A stretch of 64,000 bases of DNA. Source: Lentiprolixibacter aurantiacus. Its GTDB lineage: Bacteria; Bacteroidota; Bacteroidia; Flavobacteriales; Flavobacteriaceae. The position numbers were made by a program, and so were the translations under genes. The first letter of the stretch is position 1, and every line of letters begins with the position of its first letter. The stretch spans positions 248,001-312,000 of the forward strand of contig NZ_JAPFQP010000003.1 in NCBI RefSeq assembly GCF_026241225.1. Reading direction: 5' to 3'. Shown here in pieces: positions 56,225-64,000 of this stretch. Below the pieces are notes generated by a model. The model worked only from the letters and a program-made list of their open reading frames with translations, had not been told where the DNA came from and searched no databases.

Positions 56225-56595
56225 AACTATATTATTTAGTTTAACAATTCACTTTCCCAATTTGCAACTATCCATTTCCACTCTACTCTTCTAGTGTAAA
56301 TAGATTGACCAATATTAATAATCAGTGCTTACCTGTAAAATGACCGCCGTCAACTTAAGCAAGGTCAATGACATAAATCATTTCAGCCTAAAATGGAAAA
56401 AGTCTAAGTTCTTATTAAGGATGAAAAGCTTTGAATTCCGTGTTAAGAGGTTACGAATGGCGCCGGATCAGGAATATTTGAGGTATTAAAATTTTCCGTG
56501 CTATGCCGGATTCCGGAACCATATGACACAGATCATTTCATTTGGCCAACATGGCTTATACTTTTATCCTATTATTTATTATAAAACTTATTCCA
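56225..56595. other. Spacer between divergent lipoprotein and DUF6799-like gene
   Basis: 371 bp, AT-rich. It must hold both promoters, but no complete TTTG/TAnnTTTG pair stands out on either strand; AATATTTG near 56472 is one mismatch from a -7 box. A 49-codon basic open frame (56340-56489, plus strand) has no signal peptide or family likeness and is probably chance. Confidence 0.4.
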
Positions 56596-57261
56596 ATGAA
56601 AAAAGTATTATTACTAGCCGCATTTATAGTTCTAGGAACTACTGCGCTTACCGCCCAGGACCGGGATCAGGTCCAGGACCGGGATCAGGATCGATTAATG
56701 ATGGTAGATGGTGACGTCCTTCAGATAAGGGATAGGGACCAAATACGTTTACAAGAACCCATAACCTTAAACGACGGCACCGTTGTTAATCCCGATGGAA
56801 CTTATATGACCAGGGATCGCGAAAGGCTTCGATTGCGTGACGGGGAATGTCTGGATAGTGACGGGGTAAAATACCGAAATGAATACCAGTACAGGTACAA
56901 AGTACAACAAGAAAACAAAGGCCTTGCCCAGGCTCAAATCCAGGAACGGAACCAGAACAGATACCAGATCATGATGATAGAGGGGGAAGCCTTTCAGATC
57001 AGGAACCGCGAACAAAACCGCATTCAGGATCAGGTAAATCTCGGAGACGGTATAATTGTAAATCCCGATGGCAGCTACCAGAACCAGGAACGTAAGCAAC
57101 TGCGTTTAAAAGATGGTGAATGCATCAATATGGATGGTGCCATGTTTAAAAACACCTATCAGCATCGAAAAATGATCTCCCAGAAAAAAATGATTGGGAC
57201 CAAAAAGATGATGAATAAAGGTTTAAAAAAAACAACGAGGAAAAAAAGCACAACTAAATAA
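56596..57261 (+). CDS. Exported two-repeat protein, DUF6799-like
   Basis: 221 residues from the Met at 56596 (signal peptide ending ALTAQ). Two clear repeats of about 57 residues (roughly 34-90 and 125-181) each run from MMVDGDVLQIRDRDQ or MMIEGEAFQIRNREQ through DGTVVNPDGTY to LRLRDGECLDSDG. The linker is Gln/Arg-rich, the first spacer is a DRDQ tandem repeat encoded by a short DNA duplication near 56655-56690, and the tail is Lys/Met-rich. The unit matches what I recall of DUF6799. Periplasmic or surface protein of unknown role. Confidence 0.75.
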   Translation: MKKVLLLAAFIVLGTTALTAQDRDQVQDRDQDRLMMVDGDVLQIRDRDQIRLQEPITLNDGTVVNPDGTYMTRDRERLRLRDGECLDSDGVKYRNEYQYRYKVQQENKGLAQAQIQERNQNRYQIMMIEGEAFQIRNREQNRIQDQVNLGDGIIVNPDGSYQNQERKQLRLKDGECINMDGAMFKNTYQHRKMISQKKMIGTKKMMNKGLKKTTRKKSTTK

Positions 57262-57270
57262 ATTGGGATA

Positions 57271-57325
57271 GACGGGTTAAAGCGAAGGTGAAACATCCAA
57301 TCCTTTTAACCCGTCGTTCTTTTTA
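57271..57325 (+). terminator. Terminator with long loop after the DUF6799-like gene
   Basis: 11-bp perfect stem GACGGGTTAAA / TTTAACCCGTC with a 23-nt loop, followed by GTTCTTTTT. The loop is unusually long for an intrinsic terminator. Confidence 0.6.
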
Positions 57326-57337
57326 AACTTCTCATCC

Positions 57338-58243
57338 ATGCGTTACTACTTAAATCCCTGGATTTTGGCTATATTATTCCTGCCAATGGCACTTATCGCA
57401 CAGAACGGGAAGAATACCGCATCAGAAATAACCGCTAGTGACGAATCTTTCTTTCTAACCGATATCAGCTACATCAATGATGCTGTATTTATGGGAAGGA
57501 GAGATTCAATAGCCGCCCCATATATCTTTCCTTCAATTGGTTACTTTGACAAATCGGGGTTCTTTGCGAATGCCTCCCTGTCATACCTTACCAGTTCTGA
57601 TGAAAACCGTGTTGATTTATTTTTAATTAGTGCCGGATTCGTGTTTGAATGGGAAAGATGGCAGGCTGGAATATCGGGAACAGCTTATTTTTATAATGAG
57701 GACAGTTATAATGTAAGGTCAGAAACCGTTGGAGATCTCTCAGGATTCCTTACCTATGACCTGAAAATAATAGACTTATCACTACTAGCCAGCACCTTCT
57801 TCAACAATGGGAGTTCAGCAGATATTTTTGCCGGACTGATGCTGGACAAGGCCATTTACAGCAATGATAATAGTTTTGTAATTGATCCGACACTAACGAT
57901 ATATGCGGGATCGCAATATTTTTATGAGGAATATTACAATACCAGCAGGTTAGGAAACCGGAAAGGACAGGGAACAGGGACCGGCACCTCAGACCCTTTG
58001 ACCCCCACCTCAGTGGAAATTAAAGAAGCCTCTAAATTCAAAGTATTGAGCATCGAAGTGGGACTTCCCATGCAATACCAGCATAATCATTTCATATTTT
58101 CCTTTACACCTGTTTTGGCATTACCACAAAGTAGTGCAACTATTACCACAGAAGAGGCAGTATTCGAAGAAGATCTCGAGAGTACCTTTTATTTTACAGC
58201 CGGTATTAGTTATTGGTTCAATTCGAAAAAAGCAATTAATTAA
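57338..58243 (+). CDS. Putative outer-membrane beta-barrel protein
   Basis: 301 residues, signal peptide ending LIAQ. The mature part is a series of amphipathic strands rich in Tyr, Phe and Ser (SGFFANASLSYLTSSDENRVD, FEWERWQAGISGTAYFY), with a C-terminal aromatic strand (FYFTAGISYWFN). A Gly/Thr-rich loop (GQGTGTGTSDPLTPTS) sits near residue 210. No family name. It may share a promoter with the preceding exported protein if the long-loop hairpin is leaky. Confidence 0.7.
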   Translation: MRYYLNPWILAILFLPMALIAQNGKNTASEITASDESFFLTDISYINDAVFMGRRDSIAAPYIFPSIGYFDKSGFFANASLSYLTSSDENRVDLFLISAGFVFEWERWQAGISGTAYFYNEDSYNVRSETVGDLSGFLTYDLKIIDLSLLASTFFNNGSSADIFAGLMLDKAIYSNDNSFVIDPTLTIYAGSQYFYEEYYNTSRLGNRKGQGTGTGTSDPLTPTSVEIKEASKFKVLSIEVGLPMQYQHNHFIFSFTPVLALPQSSATITTEEAVFEEDLESTFYFTAGISYWFNSKKAIN

Positions 58244-58286
58244 AGGACCCATAGCCTTTTACAATTTCTTTTTTTAAGCAACTTGC

Positions 58287-58317
58287 AAAAAACCCTCCTA
58301 AATAGGCGGGTTTTTTT
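58287..58317 (+). terminator. Terminator of the 57338 barrel gene
   Basis: AAAAAACCC / GGGTTTTTT with one internal mismatch and an inner CCTA/TAGG pair, followed by further T. Confidence 0.85.
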
Positions 58318-58417
58318 AAGGTCTATTATTTAAGTATTGCGGTAATAAAAGAGTCGCAAAAATTAAGTGACAGAACTCAGCAAAAGATGGTGATAGCTAT
58401 ATTGAACAATTTAAGTG

Positions 58418-58463
58418 AAGACACTCCCGCTTTCACTCATTTTAAGCCCCTGGGGAGTGTCTT
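58418..58463. repeat. Isolated 11-bp inverted repeat
   Basis: AAGACACTCCC (58418-58428) and GGGAGTGTCTT (58453-58463) are perfect arms 24 nt apart in the 225 bp between the barrel terminator and DUF418. There is no T run on either strand, so it is not a normal terminator. The remaining spacer shows no gene. Confidence 0.6.
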
Positions 58464-58543
58464 GTCCTAATCCATTACCTTGAACGCATGGTATGGTATA
58501 GTGCATAGGATTATCAAAGTCCTGGATATCACATATTCACTGC

Positions 58544-59695
58544 TTACTTTCTGAGTTTTGCCATGCCATAACTCACTTTCTTCCAGATGTATTCCAGTGG
58601 GCCCTGTGAATGTTTTTTAAGCCAGAGGTAACTCAAGCCTGTTTGTATCACAAACAGAAGTAGTGCTACAAGGAAGGTCTGTCCCATAGTTATCTTCCCA
58701 AAGAGTTGCAACAGATGTGTGCAGTGGTAGAAGAGGGTGAGGTAAAAAACAGACTGCAGGATATAATTGCTCAAAGCCGTACGTCCAACACTTTTGAAAA
58801 ATACTAATACCGATTTGAATTTTGAATGCTGATAGGCACGGACAAATACTGATACATAAAGCAAACTATGCAGAATCATACCCCCAGCCAGTACAAAAGG
58901 TACCCAAAGAAGAGGAAGATCCAGTTCAATATCTCCTATAGTAATTTTATGGAATAAATAACTTGAAGCAATGCCAATTGTTCCACCCAGGATAATAAAA
59001 TATGTAGATAGTCTCCTTGCCTTCTCTGAAAGACGGAAAAAATCCAGTTTCCCCAGTATTACCCCAATGAGCATGTTACCAAAAGTAAACACCAGTGTAA
59101 TGGGCAAATCCTTAAGGAAGTTTGTCCATGGGTTCATGATAAAATTAATGACCCAGTACCGTGCAAAAGAAAGGGTTATAGGATATTCCTTGTCTAACGC
59201 ATAATCGTAATCGTATATCTGCCATCCAAGGGCGCTATTTCCAATGAAAAAGATTCCAGTCAGGATAACATTAAATAGTATCGCCAGAAGTATCAATTTC
59301 TTCAGTGAACAATTGCGTACCAGTAATAGAAAAACGCCACCCAGGGCATAAGACATAATGATGTCGCCATTCCAGATTCCATACGAGTGGATCAGCCCTA
59401 TCAAAAAGAGTAGTCCCATGCGTATCAGGAAGTAATTCCTGAAGTTGACACCTTTTTCTTCTGCCCGCGTCATCTGAATGTAAAATCCGAATCCGAAGAG
59501 AATGGAGAACGCGGTGATAAACTTCTTGGAGATCAAAAAATTAGACAAAAATGTCAGCACAGTATCCCACTGTCCGCTGATGGTTTCCGGGCCCGCATAG
59601 GGCACATTGGCCAGGAGCACACCAAATAAGGCAAATCCTCTCAGGGCATCTACTGCCTCTATTCTCGCCCCCTGTGAAATTGGTTGTAGTTTCAT
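58544..59695 (-). CDS. DUF418 / YeiB-family membrane protein
   Basis: 383 residues from the Met at 59695 (MKLQPISQGARIEAVDALRG); the frame continues 10 codons upstream. The family N-terminus RIEAVDALRGFALFGVLLAN and the C-terminal DUF418 block (SVGRTALSNYILQS, GPLEYIWKKV) are clear, with about ten membrane helices. Relatives of the acyltransferase-3 fold; function uncertain, perhaps transport or acyl transfer. An AraC-type regulator lies immediately upstream on the same strand, 100 bp away, and may control it. Confidence 0.92.
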   Translation of the reverse strand: MKLQPISQGARIEAVDALRGFALFGVLLANVPYAGPETISGQWDTVLTFLSNFLISKKFITAFSILFGFGFYIQMTRAEEKGVNFRNYFLIRMGLLFLIGLIHSYGIWNGDIIMSYALGGVFLLLVRNCSLKKLILLAILFNVILTGIFFIGNSALGWQIYDYDYALDKEYPITLSFARYWVINFIMNPWTNFLKDLPITLVFTFGNMLIGVILGKLDFFRLSEKARRLSTYFIILGGTIGIASSYLFHKITIGDIELDLPLLWVPFVLAGGMILHSLLYVSVFVRAYQHSKFKSVLVFFKSVGRTALSNYILQSVFYLTLFYHCTHLLQLFGKITMGQTFLVALLLFVIQTGLSYLWLKKHSQGPLEYIWKKVSYGMAKLRK

Positions 59696-59795
59696 AATAG
59701 TATGATTAAAGGTTCTTTTACCCAATGACGCGGGTGCAACTCGATTGCTACAGTAATAAAGGGGTGGTTATGTACGGATTTCAGAAATCAGGACA

Positions 59796-60917
59796 TCAAA
59801 CCTGTCTGAAGTGTCCTGGGGAATGGCCAGTTTGTTTTTTGAAGGCAGCATACATAGCAGAGCGCGATTTGAACCCCGAATCCGAACCAATACCTTCTAC
59901 AGATAAGTGGCTGTAAGCAGGATCATTTAAATTGTCCAGGGCCTCTTTTACCCGAAAGCTATTTACCCACTCCGCAAAATTGTTCCTGAACTTGCGATTT
60001 ATGCAGGCTGATATCAAACGGGGGGAAACATCAACTTCACGCGATAGATCGTATAAGGTCAGATCATGTCGGGTGTAAATTTTGCTCAATCGCATGAATT
60101 CCTGTAACTGGATTCCCAGTTCTTCGTAATCCTCGGGATTTGAATTCTCCGGAGCAAGCTGTTCCTTCTTTTCCCCTCTGGCTGAATCCGGAAGTTTATC
60201 CAGTAGATTTTTCTGCTGATAGGCTTTATAGCTCAGAAAGTAGATGAAAATGATGACCAAAAACCAGATTAATGTGGTGTAAATGGATTCCCCCCTGCCG
60301 CCGAGGAGAATCCAAATCAATTCCATTCCCCAGACCAGAACAATGGGAATTATTGCCAAAACAAACTGCCATAACCACCTGATTTGCAGTAATTCCAGAT
60401 CAGAATAGGTGTTTTTGACAAGATTGGAGTATTTGAGGATTTCCCAGATGGATATAATGATGGCGGCGATCGTAAAAAAGAAGGCATAATACTGCATGAT
60501 CATGAACAGGCTTTCTATCATGCCAAAGTCAAACAATTCGTAAATGGTTTGCCCTTTCAAAACATATATACAAACATTGAACAGGGTAACCAGAAGAAAG
60601 GAAAGCGCAAAGGAATAATGTGTTTTCAGCAGGCCGAAATAATGCCTGACTCTGCCCAATTTCTCAAGGACATAGTGCAGGAAGAAGATGGGCAATAGCA
60701 TCTTCACTTCCGGCAATGTAAAATATCTATCGGTAGAATATCCCCAAATACTGCCCAGCGGTATAAAAGTCAGCGCCTCAAGGACAAAAGCAAGTATAAA
60801 AAGCCCAAGTAATTTATTAGCAAGACTCTTGTGCTTGCTGGAGAAAATATAAAGCCACCCGAGAAAAAGGCCTTGCAATAGTGCGGCCCATATAAAGATA
60901 TCTACTAATCTTTCCAT
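59796..60917 (-). CDS. Membrane-bound AraC-family transcription regulator
   Basis: 373 residues. Seven or so membrane helices occupy residues 1-235 (IFIWAALLQGLFLGWLYIF etc.), then a linker, then an AraC helix-turn-helix domain (about 275-373: LTLYDLSREVDVSPRLISACIN, SRSAMYAAFKKQTGHSPGHFR). The DNA-binding domain on the cytosolic side of a polytopic sensor makes a one-component membrane regulator. The ligand is unknown. Same strand as DUF418, and divergent from the vanadium-haloperoxidase-like gene 234 bp away; either could be its target. Confidence 0.9.
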   Translation of the reverse strand: MERLVDIFIWAALLQGLFLGWLYIFSSKHKSLANKLLGLFILAFVLEALTFIPLGSIWGYSTDRYFTLPEVKMLLPIFFLHYVLEKLGRVRHYFGLLKTHYSFALSFLLVTLFNVCIYVLKGQTIYELFDFGMIESLFMIMQYYAFFFTIAAIIISIWEILKYSNLVKNTYSDLELLQIRWLWQFVLAIIPIVLVWGMELIWILLGGRGESIYTTLIWFLVIIFIYFLSYKAYQQKNLLDKLPDSARGEKKEQLAPENSNPEDYEELGIQLQEFMRLSKIYTRHDLTLYDLSREVDVSPRLISACINRKFRNNFAEWVNSFRVKEALDNLNDPAYSHLSVEGIGSDSGFKSRSAMYAAFKKQTGHSPGHFRQV

Positions 60918-61096
60918 GGAAAAGTATTACCTGCAGTTCCACATTAAAGATACTCTTTTCAGGATGATTTATATAAAGTTGGAAATCCCCGGTTTAGTGA
61001 CCCCTAAATAAAAAACATAGATAAATTAAGATCCATTTTTTGATAAGGACCTTACGTGTCTTAGTTAGAAAATTGCCTCTGTTAAACTTCCTCATA

Positions 61097-61129
61097 TTTG
61101 ATTTTAGTGTTAATAAATTCTTAATTTTA
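61097..61129 (+). promoter_or_regulatory. Promoter of the haloperoxidase-like gene
   Basis: TTTG (61097-61100), 21-nt spacer, TAATTTTA (61122-61129, last base differs from TAnnTTTG). It lies inside the longer open frame from 61040, so the ATG at 61151 is the start. Confidence 0.5.
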
Positions 61130-61150
61130 CAGCTGTTTAAATCGCCTTTA

Positions 61151-62662
61151 ATGAAAAAGTATATTGTGCTCCTGCTAACCCTTTCGCTGGTGCTGGGATG
61201 CAAACAAAAACAAGATCAAAACACCCAAAACGAAACTACACAGACCGAAGAACCCAGAGGGGTTGACAACCTGGCTTACCAATGGGGGCAAATGGCCCTC
61301 ACTGCCACAGCCAACGACACAGAACGCTTTCAGCCAAGACCAACGATCACGTCCCGTTATCTGGGCCTAATTTTTATCTCCGTATTTGATGCCTGGTCGC
61401 GCTATGACGCTTCGGCTATTCCCGTATATCTGGAAGAGGTAGACAGGAGACCGGCTGAAGAACATAACCTGAAAAACAAAGAGGTTGCTATCAGTTATGC
61501 GGCCTACCGGGCTATGAGCGAATATTACTATTCCGATAAGGAACTCTTTGCCAATTTTATGCGGGAGTTGGGACTGGATCCGGAGAATGAGTCGATTGAC
61601 CCTACAACCCCCGAGGGTATTGGTAATCTTGCTGCCCTGGCCGTTATTGAGGCCCGGAAAGGAGACGGCTCCAATCAATATGGAGAAGAAGAAGGCTCCA
61701 ATGGAGAACCCTATTTTAACTATACCGGTTACGAACCCGTGAATTCCGCAGACGAAAACGTGGATATCAACCGCTGGCAACCCAAATATTTTTCAGATGG
61801 TAAAGGCGGTCAGTATGCCCCCGGATGCCTCACGCCGTTTTGGGATAAAGTTGCTACTATTTCCATAAAATCTGCCGACCAATTCCGCCCAGGTCCTCCC
61901 CCAATGGTTGGGTCTGAACAATTGAAAGAAGAAGTGCAGGAAGTAATTGAAATGCAGGCCAACCTGACCGATCATCAGAAAGCACTGGTTGAATTCATGC
62001 GGGACGGGCCCCAATCCGTACAACAGGCCGGTCACTGGCTGAAATTTGCCCAGGACGTATCACGAAGGGATAACCATACCCTGGATGAAGATGTGAAAAT
62101 GTACTTTTTCAACCAGGTGGTTGCCATGGATGCCTTTATTGCTTCCTGGGATTCCAAGATGTTCTATGACTACGCCAGGCCCTACGCCCTGGTGCACGAA
62201 TATTACCAGGACCAGGTGATCAAAGCCTGGGGAGGAGAAGGAAAAGGCATGATGGAAATGGATGGTAGCCAATGGCGGCCTTATTCCCCTGAGACTTTCC
62301 TTTGTCCGCCATTCCCAAGCTATGTATCCGGACACAGTACCATCAGTGGTGCCTGTGGGGAAGCCTTAAAACTTTGGACGGGTAGCGACGAATTTGGAGA
62401 GGAAGTTGAATTGGTAGCAGGAGCCCTGACCGAGCCTGAGCACCTCGGAGATACAGTTACCCTGAAATTCCCAACCTTTACCGAAACAGCGGAAATGGCC
62501 GGTATTTCCCGTGTGCTTGGGGGATATCACATTCAGGCTGATAACGTAGCCGGACTGGAACTGGGACGTAATGTAGCCCGTGAGGCCTGGAAATTTTATA
62601 ACAAACATATCGGTAACCCTCCGGAAGACATAAAAGAAAACGAAAGTAAAAGTACCCCCTAA
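61151..62662 (+). CDS. Vanadium-dependent haloperoxidase / PAP2-type lipoprotein
   Basis: 503 residues from ATG 61151, where a lipoprotein signal begins (lipobox LVLGC). C-terminal PAP2/haloperoxidase active-site motifs: PSYVSGHSTISGACGEAL (Ser-Gly-His) and SRVLGGYHIQADNVAGLELGR (Arg and His). Upstream FRPGPPPM and HWLKFAQDVSRRD are usual in this subgroup. Such proteins either oxidise halides with vanadate or act as phosphatases; the fold cannot separate them without testing. Lipid-anchored in the envelope. The hydrolase gene starts 27 bp later. Confidence 0.88.
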   Translation: MKKYIVLLLTLSLVLGCKQKQDQNTQNETTQTEEPRGVDNLAYQWGQMALTATANDTERFQPRPTITSRYLGLIFISVFDAWSRYDASAIPVYLEEVDRRPAEEHNLKNKEVAISYAAYRAMSEYYYSDKELFANFMRELGLDPENESIDPTTPEGIGNLAALAVIEARKGDGSNQYGEEEGSNGEPYFNYTGYEPVNSADENVDINRWQPKYFSDGKGGQYAPGCLTPFWDKVATISIKSADQFRPGPPPMVGSEQLKEEVQEVIEMQANLTDHQKALVEFMRDGPQSVQQAGHWLKFAQDVSRRDNHTLDEDVKMYFFNQVVAMDAFIASWDSKMFYDYARPYALVHEYYQDQVIKAWGGEGKGMMEMDGSQWRPYSPETFLCPPFPSYVSGHSTISGACGEALKLWTGSDEFGEEVELVAGALTEPEHLGDTVTLKFPTFTETAEMAGISRVLGGYHIQADNVAGLELGRNVAREAWKFYNKHIGNPPEDIKENESKSTP

Positions 62663-62689
62663 GTTTTGTAAACGAATTATAACTTGTAA

Positions 62690-64000
62690 ATGATGATAAA
62701 GCACATCACGGTGTTGTTCTTCATAGCGCTGCTGCAGCTGGGTTGGTCTCAGGAGCAAGCTCCGCTTCCGGAAGGTATGGATTGGGTACCTAATACCGAA
62801 GATGTGAAAGCCGGGGCTATTTGGGTACCTGAAAACCACGATGCCCCCGAGGGGAAAAAAATTCGTATCTCCTATCTGGTTATCAAATCCGGGGATAAAG
62901 CAACGCTAAATTATCCTGTTATCTACTTTTCAGGAGGCCCAGGGGGAAATACCCTGAATCCCGGTATGGTAAATTTTTTAATGGAGCAGCCCATACTGGG
63001 CTCACGGGATGTCATCTTATTCGATCAACGTGGGATAGGATACTCCTCTGCCCTACCTGACATGTCTTTTGAGGCTTTTGATATCCTGGCTAAAGATGCC
63101 GATTTTGAAGAAGAATTGACCCTCACCCGGGCTATGATCAGCAAGTATCGGGATAAATGCAGAGAGGCAGGGATACAACCGCAATTTTACAACAGTTTCC
63201 AGAATGCCCGTGATGTGGGTATGTTGTTCAAACATCTGGGCTATGAACAATACAACCTGATGGGCGGTTCCTACGGGACACGCCTGGCTCGTGTAATACA
63301 GGATATGTTTCCGGAATACATTCACAGTTCAGTACTCGATTCCCCAGCTCCCCTGAGCAGCGATTTCCTCCTTAGCCGGTTGGAAAGCTACTCACTGGCA
63401 TTGGGCAGGATATTTGACTATTGCAACCAATCCCCAGAATGCAATGAGCAATACCCTGAACTTAAAGCAGATTATTTTAAAGCCATTAATGCGCTGGAGC
63501 AAAACCCGGTTGAAGTAAGCCTTAATGATTCCCTCAAGGTTGTAATCAATGCCCAGGACGGGATATACCTGCTTCGTCGGTTGCTGTACCAGAATAATGC
63601 CCGGGAAAAAGCACCAGAACTGATCAAAGCCTATCTCGAAGGCAGTGGAGAGGTACTCAATGAGGTACTGCAGTTTGAATACCAACTAACGGGAGGACTT
63701 AACCTGACCATGCTCCTTTCCGTAGAGAGGTATGAAAATTTCAATCCGGAACACACGGCAGAAATCATTGCCGAACAGTACAAACAACATCCGTTGATTC
63801 CTGTTAAGCTTGGATTTTTCGACGCCTTTTACCAGGCGGGAATGGAATGGCATGCCGCCAGTCTCCCAATAGCAGATCGAACCTTTAAAATTTCAAACCT
63901 TCCTTCTTTGATTCTAGTGAATCGTTTTGATCCGGTTACTCCTCCAGAAAATGGGTATCTCTTTAAAGAAAAACTGAGTAAAGGACAGTTGTTGATTCTG
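62690..64000 (+). CDS. Exported alpha/beta hydrolase (prolyl-aminopeptidase/TAP-like), 3' end cut by window
   Basis: At least 437 codons, open to the window edge. It starts at one of two adjacent ATGs (62690 or 62693). Signal peptide ends QLGWSQ. Alpha/beta hydrolase features: oxyanion motif YFSGGPGGN, DQRGIGYSS, nucleophile elbow GGSYGTRLA, and the acid Asp in LVNRFDPVTPP; the catalytic His lies past the window. This arrangement fits the S33 peptidase/TAP C-terminal group, acting on peptides or esters outside the cytosol. Probably cotranscribed with the haloperoxidase-like gene. Confidence 0.88.
   Translation, partial: MMIKHITVLFFIALLQLGWSQEQAPLPEGMDWVPNTEDVKAGAIWVPENHDAPEGKKIRISYLVIKSGDKATLNYPVIYFSGGPGGNTLNPGMVNFLMEQPILGSRDVILFDQRGIGYSSALPDMSFEAFDILAKDADFEEELTLTRAMISKYRDKCREAGIQPQFYNSFQNARDVGMLFKHLGYEQYNLMGGSYGTRLARVIQDMFPEYIHSSVLDSPAPLSSDFLLSRLESYSLALGRIFDYCNQSPECNEQYPELKADYFKAINALEQNPVEVSLNDSLKVVINAQDGIYLLRRLLYQNNAREKAPELIKAYLEGSGEVLNEVLQFEYQLTGGLNLTMLLSVERYENFNPEHTAEIIAEQYKQHPLIPVKLGFFDAFYQAGMEWHAASLPIADRTFKISNLPSLILVNRFDPVTPPENGYLFKEKLSKGQLLIL

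Noticed and set aside
56340-56489. 49-codon basic open frame
   Set aside because: No signal peptide, helix or motif and no promoter; likely chance in a divergent spacer.

Overview
The window reads as a chromosomal segment of a marine-type member of the Flavobacteriaceae (Bacteroidota). Evidence in the sequence: a carboxypeptidase-like-domain TonB receptor followed by a DUF4249 lipoprotein, DUF4105, DUF2795, DUF6095 and CCC-motif proteins, a SecA with the long Bacteroidota insertion and no zinc tail, monomeric NADP-isocitrate dehydrogenase, a split transketolase, and promoters of the Bacteroidota sigma type (TTTG or near variants, about 19-21 nt, then TAnnTTTG) in front of several genes and the single tRNA. 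There is no insertion sequence, prophage, CRISPR array or rRNA operon. The content is mostly core genome with small accessory patches.

Layout. 0-2.3 kb: end of a lipoprotein gene, an Smr-domain protein, and a block of tiny membrane proteins (DUF2752 and two CCC-motif proteins). 2.3-8.5 kb: recQ, divergent from kpsF-tatC-AhpD-like-lptB (LPS sugar precursor, Tat export, LPS export), then convergent pssA. 8.5-16 kb: DUF4105 protein (probable lipoprotein N-acyltransferase family), a 48-residue membrane protein, PduO-type cobalamin adenosyltransferase, DUF2795, secA and an orphan histidine kinase. 16-28.4 kb: secreted M14 peptidase, secreted amidohydrolase, two unlisted tiny membrane proteins, SIMPL protein, the tesA / ybbA-ybbP type cluster, and assorted secreted proteins.

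28.4-29.0 kb: about 560 bp with no convincing gene but a strong orphan terminator at its right end, the best candidate here for an undescribed RNA. 29-36 kb: isocitrate dehydrogenase, TonB receptor with DUF4249 partner, glycerate kinase. 36-39.6 kb: thrS-infC-rpmI-rplT, with infC starting on AUA. 39.6-49 kb: TPR protein, YjbQ, HAD phosphatase, and a leftward run tgt-lptG-DMT-accA-dnaB-unknown secreted protein. 49-54.6 kb: split transketolase, beta-barrel, FKBP lipoprotein, S4 protein, methyltransferase, phosphoribosyltransferase, shikimate kinase. 54.7-64 kb: tRNA-Lys, then an accessory patch with a Gly-rich lipoprotein, a two-repeat DUF6799-like secreted protein, a barrel protein, DUF418 with an AraC/7TM regulator, a vanadium-haloperoxidase-like lipoprotein, and a truncated alpha/beta hydrolase.

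Recurring themes are envelope biogenesis (LPS sugar synthesis and export, Tat, Sec, lipoprotein acylation, phospholipid synthesis) and apparent loss of structural zinc sites in RecQ and Tgt, with SecA lacking the zinc tail. No single obviously new multi-gene system was found. The most worthwhile leads are the orphan RNA-like locus, the zinc-ligand loss, the family usually mislabelled asparagine synthetase B, and several overlooked genes of under 50 residues.
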